Position numbers and translations under genes: made by a program. From assembly GCA_009776905.1 (NCBI GenBank), contig WRMX01000052.1:7725-19387 (forward strand): 11,663 nucleotides of DNA, in the 5' to 3' direction. Numbering within the stretch: position 1 is the stretch's first letter; every line of letters begins with the position of its first letter. Shown here one piece after another: positions 1 to 6,707 of this stretch. This stretch comes from Oscillospiraceae bacterium (GTDB taxonomy: Bacteria > Bacillota > Clostridia > Oscillospirales > Oscillospiraceae). The notes beneath the pieces are model-generated. The model worked only from the letters and a program-made list of their open reading frames with translations. It did not search any database and was not told the origin of the DNA.

Positions 1-914
1 AGGTTTTCCAAAAACACGGCAAAAGCAAACCAATACGTGATAAGCGCCGCATACTCGATGCGCAGCGTGATTGCCGTATCATTGAAAAGGTGGTAGATGA
101 CCGGGCTGCGCGCGAAGAAAAACACTGCCAGCAATCCGGAAAACAATCCGAAGATCATGTTGTACCTGTCTGTCTTGCGCAGGAAATACAACAAGACATG
201 ATACAACCCCAAGAAGATAAAAACTGTGCACAACGCAACAGTCAGGAACACCGTGCCGGCGCCGGAAATTTGCGAGAAATTACCGATATAATACGGCCCG
301 GTATAAAACAAACCGGTAAAATTGCTGCTGCGCGTTCCGATGATATGTATGACAAGGCGGTTCACGCCCTCATTAAGGCAGCGCTTATCAAATGGGATGC
401 AAACGCCCCTTTGGCTTCGCATCGATGTGATCCGATTTGCCGAATCCATATAAATCTGTTTTGCAACAAGATCGCCATTGATATATATTTCCCAGTTTTC
501 ACCAATCCCGGCAAGATACATCCCGGGCGCGATCGGGTTATCGCCATAAAGGCAGTCGATTTTCTCCCAGCTCATTTGAAATGGAATCAGTATCGTAAAA
601 TCTTCGATCTGCCGTTCCGCTATCGACAGAAAGCTTGATGAAGCGCTTGAATACGAGCCGGTGGGCAGCATGCTCATTCTGATATCGGTATCATGAAATG
701 CCGGCAGCTCCAGATCCCAATCTGTCAACACGGGATCCAGATTTGCATATGCAGGCTCATATCCGTTTTTAACATAAGCCGGAAAAGCCGTTAAGTCAGT
801 ATATAGGATATCTCTGGCGACAGAGCCGCCGCTCCCCAAGCTAAAAAAGAATACTGCCGCAACAGCAATCACAGCCGTGAATGCCAGCCAGACAGAAATG
901 TTCTTTCGCTTCAA
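1..914 (-). CDS. 7TMR-DISM family membrane receptor, partial (C-terminus beyond left edge)
   Basis: The frame is open from a TTG at 914-912 to the window edge (304 codons seen). TTG is chosen because a purine-rich GAGGGGGGAG lies about 6 nt upstream, and no ATG or GTG start occurs between the upstream in-frame stop and this codon. Residues 8-26 form a hydrophobic signal or anchor. About 30-215 is an extracytoplasmic part with a beta-rich stretch (WEIYINGDLV, 141-150), resembling the jelly-roll sensor domains of 7TMR-DISM receptors. From about 220 there are membrane helices: 220-245 (with FLGLYHVLLYF at 234-244), 252-270 and 287-302. The pattern of a GLYH-containing helix, a short RKTDRYN loop and the next helix is characteristic of the 7TM-DISM module. 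The cytoplasmic output domain is off-window, so kinase, cyclase or other output is unknown. The gene follows the sugar-binding lipoprotein by 77 nt with no terminator between, so cotranscription is likely. Confidence 0.8.
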   Translation of the reverse strand, partial: MKRKNISVWLAFTAVIAVAAVFFFSLGSGGSVARDILYTDLTAFPAYVKNGYEPAYANLDPVLTDWDLELPAFHDTDIRMSMLPTGSYSSASSSFLSIAERQIEDFTILIPFQMSWEKIDCLYGDNPIAPGMYLAGIGENWEIYINGDLVAKQIYMDSANRITSMRSQRGVCIPFDKRCLNEGVNRLVIHIIGTRSSNFTGLFYTGPYYIGNFSQISGAGTVFLTVALCTVFIFLGLYHVLLYFLRKTDRYNMIFGLFSGLLAVFFFARSPVIYHLFNDTAITLRIEYAALITYWFAFAVFLEN

Positions 915-991
915 GAAAAGCTCCCCCCTCAGTATGCGCTCAACGCGGGTAGCGAATATAATCAGTTGTGTTTAATTGATGTTGCGTGTCG

Positions 992-1990
992 CTAATATGA
1001 GCGCGCATCTATATCCGCTTTTGTGATAGTCGTTGCATCAAAGGCAACTTCTTCCACAAAGGCAAGCTTCTCGGGAGTCACGCCGTTTTCCAACTGTTTG
1101 ATAAGCGCTTCAACGCGCGGGCCATGCAATGGGTTGCATTCAACATTATAATTGATCTTGCCGCTGAGCGTTTCATTCAGCCCTGCATTTGTCGCATCGA
1201 AAGAGATTATGGCTACTTCTCCGTTTACGCCATATGTTTTGTTCGCCGCGTCCAGCGCCTCGATGGCGCCGAATGCCATGTTATCATTTTCGCAATAGAT
1301 CACGTCAATGTGGCTGTATTGTTTCAGCACATATTCCATGACTTCCTTGCCCTTGACTTGCGTGAAGTCGCCGGTAGCACGATAGATGACGTCCCAACCG
1401 CTGTTTCTGTCAACACCGGCGGCAAGGCCTTCCGTGCGGCCTATCTGCGCCGATGACCCAAGGCTGCCTTGCAAGTGCACGATTTTTAAGTCCGCGACAT
1501 CCTTGAAAGTCGTTTCCATCCATTCGACAGCCACATCGCCTTCGTTGCGGAAATCGGATCCTACCCAGCATGTATAGAGGCTGTCGTCCGTCGTCTTGAT
1601 CATCCTGTCGACGATGATGACAGGAATACCCGCAGACTTAGCGTTTTTCAGGGCATCGTCCCAACCTTCTTCCGTGACTGGCGCAAATACGATATAGTCT
1701 ACTTTTTGAGCGATAAAATCATTTATCGCTTGTATTTGGTTTTCCTGTTTTTGTTGGGCATCTTTCAGCAGCAGCCTATATCCGTTTTCCTCGCTGAATG
1801 TTTCTCTCATTGATTTCGTATTCGCGATGCGCCAGTCGGATTCCGCGCCGACCTGCGAGAAGCCGATAACGATCAGTCCTTCGTTGTTGTCAGCGGCGTT
1901 GTTTGCTTTGTTGTCGTCTTTTTTGCATGATGTGAGCGTAAATGCCGACAGCATCATTGCGCATATGAACAGCAGTATGGTTTTTTTCAC
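992..1990 (-). CDS. YtfQ-like sugar ABC transporter substrate-binding lipoprotein
   Basis: This is a periplasmic-binding-protein family 4 (RbsB/YtfQ type) protein of 332 residues. The frame extends upstream to another GTG at 2011, but GTG at 1990-1988 is preferred because GGAGGT lies 6 nt before it. The N-terminus is a lipoprotein signal: KK, a hydrophobic core, then the lipobox LTSC with Cys22 as the probable lipidated residue. The mature part begins IGFSQVGAESDWR and carries QQKQENQI, VDRMI, HLQGSLGSSA, GDFTQVKGKEVME and CENDNMAFGAIEA. These closely parallel E. coli YtfQ, the galactofuranose-binding protein, so a furanose or related sugar ligand is plausible but unproven. No transporter ATPase or permease gene is adjacent; the next gene is a 7TMR-DISM receptor, so the protein may deliver ligand to a receptor or serve a permease encoded elsewhere. 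A clear promoter lies about 34 nt upstream. Confidence 0.9.
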   Translation of the reverse strand: MKKTILLFICAMMLSAFTLTSCKKDDNKANNAADNNEGLIVIGFSQVGAESDWRIANTKSMRETFSEENGYRLLLKDAQQKQENQIQAINDFIAQKVDYIVFAPVTEEGWDDALKNAKSAGIPVIIVDRMIKTTDDSLYTCWVGSDFRNEGDVAVEWMETTFKDVADLKIVHLQGSLGSSAQIGRTEGLAAGVDRNSGWDVIYRATGDFTQVKGKEVMEYVLKQYSHIDVIYCENDNMAFGAIEALDAANKTYGVNGEVAIISFDATNAGLNETLSGKINYNVECNPLHGPRVEALIKQLENGVTPEKLAFVEEVAFDATTITKADIDARSY

Positions 1991-2023
1991 ACTTAGACCT
2001 CCGATTTCCACGATTTTTTAAAC

Positions 2024-2052
2024 AGTATACATTATCCGGCAAAATAAAACAA
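2024..2052 (-). promoter_or_regulatory. Sigma-A type promoter of the sugar-binding protein/7TMR-DISM operon
   Basis: On the minus strand, TTGTTT (2052-2047) and TATACT (2029-2024) are separated by exactly 17 bp. Transcription would start near 2017, giving a leader of roughly 27 nt to the GTG at 1990 that contains GGAGGT. No operator-like dyad overlaps it. Confidence 0.7.
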
Positions 2053-2093
2053 GCAAGATAATTCTTCTGTTCACGCCCTTGCGTAACACAGTA

Positions 2094-2127
2094 GCCGGGA
2101 GCTTGGAAGAAATCCCAAGCTCCCGGC
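2094..2127. terminator. Hairpin terminator after the LuxR-family gene
   Basis: A perfect 13-bp stem (GCCGGGAGCTTGG at 2094-2106 with its complement at 2115-2127) closes an 8-nt loop. It begins 15 nt past the stop codon of the minus-strand LuxR gene and lies upstream of the next promoter, where a terminator is expected. The T-rich flank (ATTTCTTGTATTCTTTT) is on the plus-strand 3' side; the minus-strand 3' side has no real U tract. It may therefore work poorly as an intrinsic minus-strand terminator, or mainly block plus-strand transcription. Confidence 0.65.
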
Positions 2128-2142
2128 ATTTCTTGTATTCTT

Positions 2143-4692
2143 TTAAACAATGCCGCGTGCCAAAGCAATGCGAATCGCATCATGCATGCTTGTCACGCAC
2201 AACTTATCATAAATCGAATTAATCACCATTTTCACAGTGTTCACAGAAATATTCTGACTCGCGGCAATCTCCGTGCGCGAAAGCCCCTGAGAAAGATCCT
2301 TCATTATCTTCGTTTCACGATTGGTCAAAACAAACCCGCAATCGCCTTCGCCCGCCGCCCTGTTCTCAGCAACCATATGCGTCAACCTGCGCGCAAACGC
2401 GGATGCCTTACGATTGATGTCTTCCAGCCACGGCCTTGGAATTGAACAAGACCCTTCCCTGAGCGCGGCGCCGGTCAATGTCCTCATGTCCTTGGAATAC
2501 TGCGTAAACGGAGTAATGAAGCCATTTGGCGCAGCAAGAGCATAAGCCTCCTCCAAGACGCTAATAGCCTCGGAACGCCGTTTAAGCTGATACAGCGTCA
2601 AGGCTTCGATGACCTTATACATGATACTCGCAATCAACAAAGAACAGTCGCTCTGCGAAGTCTCCAAAAACGCCAACAAAGTGCTATACTGCCGCGTCAC
2701 ATAACGATATTGCGCCCTGATGCGATTTGCATAACTCTCCAGAAAAGCGGGATGAGCGTACCCGACAAAATCCGACTTCAGCCAATCCGGAATTTGTTCC
2801 GGCTGCCCAAGCACAAGATAATAATGGCTGCGCGCAATGTCAAATGCCTCGTATCGCGTGGAATACTCTTTGATATCCAGCATATCGGCGATCTGCTGCA
2901 GCAGCCCATCGGCCACGCCAACCTCTCCCCGCGAAAACGCAATGAGCATCAGATATTGTATAGAACGGTTAATGATGTCAAACTGGCCTTTTGCTCTCGC
3001 TTTTCCCAAGGCGACATTGAAATACTGTTCCGCACTGTTTATGTTTCGCCGATAGAAGTACATCTCTCCCCGCGCAAGGTCATCGAGGCCATATAGATTT
3101 CCATTCAGCGCATGCGCGGAATATGGGATCGCACGCGACAGCGCATCGATATACTCCTCCGGAGCGCCGGAACGGTTCGTTCCGACAAGAAGCGCGTATG
3201 CGCCGACAGGTTGGTTCGTAACCGGCCCGTATGACTCATATGGATACTTATCATAATACTCGCTGAACTTTTTAAAATATGTATCAAAATCATATGTATG
3301 CGTATATGGGCTCATAATCATCCGCATGATTGCCAACGCGCCATAAATGCCGGCAATCGTTTGATATTTCTCGGGCGAATCGGGCCGCAGCTCATATTCC
3401 GCGATATACTGCAGCGCCATAGCCGAAGCCTGCTCCGGCAATCCAAGACATATCAATATCTTTATATGCATCGACGGAAATAATATGTTATCACATACAG
3501 CGTCCTTCGGGATACGATTGAATATTTCAAGAGCAAACCTTGCAGTATCAGGAGAAATCTGCAGGTTCAGCACATAGATCATCCGCATTATCGAATCATA
3601 ATCATATGCCTTTTCATAATATGAAAGAGCATCGATAATATAGCCGTTGTTCTCGCTCCATTCCCCGGCTTTTTTATATGTATCACATATTTCCGCTTCG
3701 GCCAATTCATCATGATGCTGGCGCAGATAATCCATGAAAAGGTTGTGCATCATATAAGCCCCAATGTGAAAATCATACCGAACATATGCGTTGAGCTGCT
3801 CCAGCTCATTTATGAGCTCGTCGCTGTCCGCCAATGATTTGATTAGATTGGCTGCAAAATGATCGATGAGCGAGACTCGCAGCAGCAGATTGCGAAGCTT
3901 TGGAGAAACCATTTGCGAAAGCTCGGTCTCTATCAGCTTATACACGTTTTCTTTCATCGCTTCCAGAGCATATCTTTCATATTTTGAATCTTTCAAAAAT
4001 GAACGGCCGATCAGGTTGATGGCGAACGCCCACCCGCGCGTGTCGTCGTATATGTCGCGAATATTCTGCCGCGTAACCGGCAGCGCCTGTTGGTTGAAAA
4101 ACTCTGCGATTTCATCTTCAGTGAAACACAGCGCATCTTCGCGAATCGTAAAAATCTGTTCGCGCAGCATCAGGCTGACAATGCTGACCTCAGGCATTGT
4201 CCGCGAAATTAAAACAACTGTCGCGTTTGGGGGCAGCATCTTTAGCGCCTTATCCAGGAATTTCAACACAGATCCGTTCTTCAGCAAGTGAAAATCATCA
4301 TATACCATGATATGCTTCCCGGGAAAACTCGGCGCTTCCCTCATTAGGTCGGCAAATTTTCCAAAAGCATCATCCGTCTCGGGGAAGCCAACCTCCAGAA
4401 GCCTTGGCGCGCTATGCGGCCATGATATGGATATCATATGGACAAAGCTCTCCCAGAATCGCGCAGGGATGTTGTCCCTATCAGTCAATTGGATCCAAGT
4501 CGTATATGCTCTGAAATTCTGTAAAAATGAGTAGACCGCTCTTGTCTTGCCATATCCCGAGCCTGCGTAAACAGCGACCAGAGGGTAGCTCATTGCATCT
4601 TCCAGCAATCTTTGAACGCGTGGTCGTTCCAAATAAGTGCTGTTTTTCGGGAACACTTCCATGTTGCAGTTAAAAAATCCACCGGCTGCCAT
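2143..4692 (-). CDS. LuxR family ATP-binding (MalT/LAL-type) transcriptional regulator
   Basis: This is a large STAND-type regulator of 849 residues, the usual size for MalT-like LAL proteins. ATG at 4692-4690 is chosen over the GTG at 4701 because GAGGTG lies 6 nt upstream of it. Near the N-terminus is a Walker A motif, AGSGYGKT (43-50), then a Walker B-like MVYDDFHLL (Asp132-Asp133) and a LISRTMPE segment typical of the NTPase module. The middle (about 330-780) is helical, with TPR-like repeats that in this family bind inducers. The C-terminus (about 787-849) is a LuxR/GerE helix-turn-helix with LTNRETKIM, EIAASQNISVNTVK and IYDKL. The family usually activates transcription after ligand- and ATP-dependent oligomerisation. 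The inducer is unknown. It is divergent from the ODP/HD-GYP pair and upstream of the sugar-binding operon, either of which could be a target. Confidence 0.9.
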   Translation of the reverse strand: MAAGGFFNCNMEVFPKNSTYLERPRVQRLLEDAMSYPLVAVYAGSGYGKTRAVYSFLQNFRAYTTWIQLTDRDNIPARFWESFVHMISISWPHSAPRLLEVGFPETDDAFGKFADLMREAPSFPGKHIMVYDDFHLLKNGSVLKFLDKALKMLPPNATVVLISRTMPEVSIVSLMLREQIFTIREDALCFTEDEIAEFFNQQALPVTRQNIRDIYDDTRGWAFAINLIGRSFLKDSKYERYALEAMKENVYKLIETELSQMVSPKLRNLLLRVSLIDHFAANLIKSLADSDELINELEQLNAYVRYDFHIGAYMMHNLFMDYLRQHHDELAEAEICDTYKKAGEWSENNGYIIDALSYYEKAYDYDSIMRMIYVLNLQISPDTARFALEIFNRIPKDAVCDNILFPSMHIKILICLGLPEQASAMALQYIAEYELRPDSPEKYQTIAGIYGALAIMRMIMSPYTHTYDFDTYFKKFSEYYDKYPYESYGPVTNQPVGAYALLVGTNRSGAPEEYIDALSRAIPYSAHALNGNLYGLDDLARGEMYFYRRNINSAEQYFNVALGKARAKGQFDIINRSIQYLMLIAFSRGEVGVADGLLQQIADMLDIKEYSTRYEAFDIARSHYYLVLGQPEQIPDWLKSDFVGYAHPAFLESYANRIRAQYRYVTRQYSTLLAFLETSQSDCSLLIASIMYKVIEALTLYQLKRRSEAISVLEEAYALAAPNGFITPFTQYSKDMRTLTGAALREGSCSIPRPWLEDINRKASAFARRLTHMVAENRAAGEGDCGFVLTNRETKIMKDLSQGLSRTEIAASQNISVNTVKMVINSIYDKLCVTSMHDAIRIALARGIV

Positions 4693-4708
4693 TAGTACCA
4701 CCTCATTT

Positions 4709-4750
4709 AATCAAGCGATTGTTTGCATTTTACAAAACAATCGCTTGATT
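4709..4750. promoter_or_regulatory. 16-bp inverted repeat (operator) overlapping the luxR-type gene promoter
   Basis: The arms AATCAAGCGATTGTTT (4709-4724) and AAACAATCGCTTGATT (4735-4750) are perfectly complementary and separated by 10 bp. One arm fills most of the -35/-10 spacer and the other covers the expected transcription start, so a bound protein would block RNA polymerase. Each arm also contains its own partial dyad (CAATC-N4-GATTG), a geometry common for TetR-type or other small dimeric repressors. No such repressor is encoded in the window. Autoregulation by the LuxR protein is an alternative. Confidence 0.7.
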
Positions 4751-4755
4751 GTCAA
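4727..4755 (-). promoter_or_regulatory. Near-consensus sigma-A promoter of the LuxR-family gene
   Basis: On the minus strand a perfect TTGACA (4755-4750) and TAAAAT (4732-4727) are spaced by 17 bp. The start would fall near 4720, leaving a leader of about 28 nt that contains GAGGTG before the ATG at 4692. A promoter this strong under an inverted repeat suggests tight repression. Confidence 0.8.
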
Positions 4756-4774
4756 GGGGGTGTAGAAGCAAAAG

Positions 4775-4786
4775 GTGAAATTTCAC
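4775..4786. promoter_or_regulatory. 12-bp perfect palindrome in the divergent intergenic region
   Basis: GTGAAATTTCAC is a perfect palindrome lying 20 bp beyond the LuxR-gene -35 box and about 150 bp upstream of the ODP start. It could be an operator for either divergent unit. No protein is known to bind it. Confidence 0.35.
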
Positions 4787-4800
4787 ACTTTTGGGTGTAT

Positions 4801-4821
4801 TTTGCGATACAGATTCGCAAA
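4801..4821. promoter_or_regulatory. Interrupted palindrome TTTGCGA-N7-TCGCAAA upstream of the ODP gene
   Basis: Two perfect 7-bp arms with a 7-bp centre give a 21-bp dyad, a spacing of two helical turns as expected for a dimeric DNA-binding protein. It lies about 114 bp before the ODP start. I could not identify a convincing plus-strand promoter: TGGACC-17-TATACA (4880-4908) is only a weak candidate. Confidence 0.35.
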
Positions 4822-4934
4822 TACGGGTCATGATAAAAACCGCACAAACAATTTATGATACAGGAGCCGTTCACAGGAGTGGACCGGGACGCTTCATGTT
4901 GGTATACAAAGTTCATCAGAAAGGAATGATTGAC

Positions 4935-5774
4935 ATGAGCCTTGCGAATAACAGCAACACCGGCGAAAAGAGCAACGCTGACAACGTTGAAATTGCCGAA
5001 GGTGTCTATTGGGTCGGATACAAGGATGATAAGGTGGGCTTGCAATGCAACTCCTATTTGATCGCAGACAGAAATGAAGCTGTTTTGATAGATGGCGGCA
5101 GCCGGAATGACTTTAGCGCGGTAATGCTAAAAATAGTACGCGCCGGAATCAATCCCGGAACGATCGTCAGACTAATATACCAGCACTACGACCCCGATCT
5201 CTGTGGAAATCTCCCGCAAATGGAAGTGCTGATCAACAACGAAAACCTGAAAGTGCTGTCGCATTGCGAAAACAACATTTTCCTCGACTATTACTCCACG
5301 AAGACAGAAAAGCAATGCATAGAGGAACAAGGTCTCAGCTTTGAATTTGCGAGCGGGAGGCGTCTGGAGTTCATACACACGCCATATGCCCACTCGCTTG
5401 GGAGCTTTGTGACATATGACACAAAGACAAAGACGCTTTTCAGCAGCGACATTTTCGGGAATTATGACACAACATGGGATCTCTTTACGCAAATTGACGA
5501 CGCCTGCACTACCTGCGATGCCGGCAACACATGCCATTTGACCGGAAAACCCTGCCAGCTCGCGAGCATTTCGGACTACCACAGACGCATTATGACTTCC
5601 GATAAAGCCCTGGCATATGCTCTGCAGCAAATAGAAAATTTGGACATCTCAATCATTGCCCCGCAGCATGGCAGTATCCTCAATACTGAATTATCACAAA
5701 AGATCGTGTTCGATAGGTTAAAATCCATGAAAAAAGTCGGCATCGATAACTATATATATGGAGCGACATTATGA
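4935..5774 (+). CDS. MBL-fold ODP-type (flavodiiron-like) di-iron sensor protein
   Basis: This is a 279-residue protein with the metallo-beta-lactamase fold of flavodiiron proteins but no flavodoxin domain, matching the ODP group; an ODP of Treponema denticola is an oxygen sensor. The start is the ATG at 4935, with AAAGGA 9 nt upstream; the frame is open further up but without good ribosome sites. Probable metal ligands are His84-x-Asp86-x-Asp88 (QHYDPDLCG), His148 (FIHTP), Asp172 (FSSDIFG) and His245 (APQHGS). The position after Asp88, His in many flavodiirons, is Leu89. Residues 191-207 hold four cysteines (C-x2-C-x5-C-x6-C), a possible extra metal or redox site. There is no signal peptide, so it should be cytoplasmic. 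Its stop overlaps the start of the HD-GYP gene (ATGA), so the two are translationally coupled and it probably reports O2, NO or redox state to that enzyme. Confidence 0.85.
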   Translation: MSLANNSNTGEKSNADNVEIAEGVYWVGYKDDKVGLQCNSYLIADRNEAVLIDGGSRNDFSAVMLKIVRAGINPGTIVRLIYQHYDPDLCGNLPQMEVLINNENLKVLSHCENNIFLDYYSTKTEKQCIEEQGLSFEFASGRRLEFIHTPYAHSLGSFVTYDTKTKTLFSSDIFGNYDTTWDLFTQIDDACTTCDAGNTCHLTGKPCQLASISDYHRRIMTSDKALAYALQQIENLDISIIAPQHGSILNTELSQKIVFDRLKSMKKVGIDNYIYGATL

Positions 5775-6667
5775 GTGATTCAATGAAATTGATTAAAGAC
5801 TTGCACGACAACTTTGATTCTTTGGCATCATACCCCGATGACTTCCTCATCACGTTGTTCGAGCATTTTGCGGACAAGGTCGATGACGAGATTCAAAATG
5901 AGCTGTTCACGGAGCTCATGGTAAAATATATCGAGGTATCAAAAAAATTGAAAGAATCTAATAAAAAACTGCAAAAATACAGCGCGCACCTGGAAGAGAT
6001 GGTCAAGGACAAGGTGAAAGACATCACCGCATCGCAGGTGGCCGTTATACACGCGCTCGTAAAACTATCCGAATCCAGGGACGATGACACGGGCGCCCAC
6101 ATCGAACGGACATCGGAGTATTGCCGCGTAATAGCGGAAAACATCATGCAAACAGGATATTATGACAACCAGATCAATGATGTCTACGCGGCAATCATAG
6201 AAAAGGCCAGCCCTCTGCATGACATAGGAAAAGTCGGGATTGCAGATTCGATACTCCTTAAACCGGGCCGTTTGACAGGCAGCGAATTCGACATTATGAA
6301 GACACACGTGCTCAATGGTTATGAAACGCTGGCATGCGTTGAGAAGCTATACCCCTCGAATAAGTTTGTCAAAATCGGCATGGAGATATCACGATACCAT
6401 CATGAAAAATGGGATGGGAGCGGCTATATGTACGGCCTGTCAGGAGAGCGTATACCGCTTTCCGCGCGCATTATGGCATTGTCCGATGTTTATGATGCTT
6501 TGCGGGCGAGGCGCGTATACAAAGAACCCCTCCCGCACAACGAAACGATTGAAATCATCGCGCGCGGGAGAGGAACGCATTTTGACCCTGTGCTGACGGA
6601 TATCTTCCTCGACAATCATGATAAGTTCGGTGAGATTTATGACCGCCTGACAACGACCTCACGTTAG
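5771..6667 (+). CDS. HD-GYP domain c-di-GMP phosphodiesterase
   Basis: A protein of 298 residues. GGAG lies 7 nt before the ATG, inside the end of the ODP gene. Residues 1-50 are helical with no recognised domain, and 52-90 look like a coiled coil (KKLKESNKKLQKY). The HD-GYP domain spans about 90-290: His110 (TGAHIERTSEY), the HD pair His150-Asp151 in SPLHDIGKVGI, Lys154, His179, His210-His211-Glu212 and Asp239 (ALSDVYDAL). The signature reads HHEKWDGSGYMYGL, so the usual Pro of GYP is Met220; all metal ligands remain, so activity is likely. The family hydrolyses c-di-GMP to pGpG or GMP. It has no receiver domain, unlike many HD-GYP response regulators, which fits control by the coupled ODP protein. 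The next gene converges on it 40 bp downstream. Confidence 0.92.
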   Translation: MSDSMKLIKDLHDNFDSLASYPDDFLITLFEHFADKVDDEIQNELFTELMVKYIEVSKKLKESNKKLQKYSAHLEEMVKDKVKDITASQVAVIHALVKLSESRDDDTGAHIERTSEYCRVIAENIMQTGYYDNQINDVYAAIIEKASPLHDIGKVGIADSILLKPGRLTGSEFDIMKTHVLNGYETLACVEKLYPSNKFVKIGMEISRYHHEKWDGSGYMYGLSGERIPLSARIMALSDVYDALRARRVYKEPLPHNETIEIIARGRGTHFDPVLTDIFLDNHDKFGEIYDRLTTTSR

Positions 6668-6707
6668 CGCCGTGGCGCGCGGCGTCCGGGTTGCGGGGAC
6701 ATAGCCC
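6668..6707. other. Short convergent intergenic gap, GC-rich
   Basis: Only 40 bp separate the stop of the HD-GYP gene from the stop of the convergent kinase gene. A tiny GCGCC-GT-GGCGC dyad (6667-6678) and GTCC/GGAC arms are present, but no T tract follows on either strand. No intrinsic terminator is convincing, so the two transcripts may overlap at their 3' ends. Confidence 0.4.

Noticed and set aside
90..638. Plus-strand open frame of 182 codons at the left edge
   Set aside because: It lies antisense to the 7TMR-DISM gene, whose minus-strand translation has a signal anchor and recognisable membrane helices. The plus-strand product has no recognisable features.
4791..4934. N-terminal extension of the ODP protein from TTG at 4791
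   Set aside because: The extra 48 codons cover a palindrome, show no MBL-fold similarity and lack a well-placed ribosome site. The ATG at 4935 has AAAGGA upstream.
6667..6700. GC-rich dyads between the convergent genes as a terminator
   Set aside because: The arms are only 4-5 bp and no T run follows on either strand.
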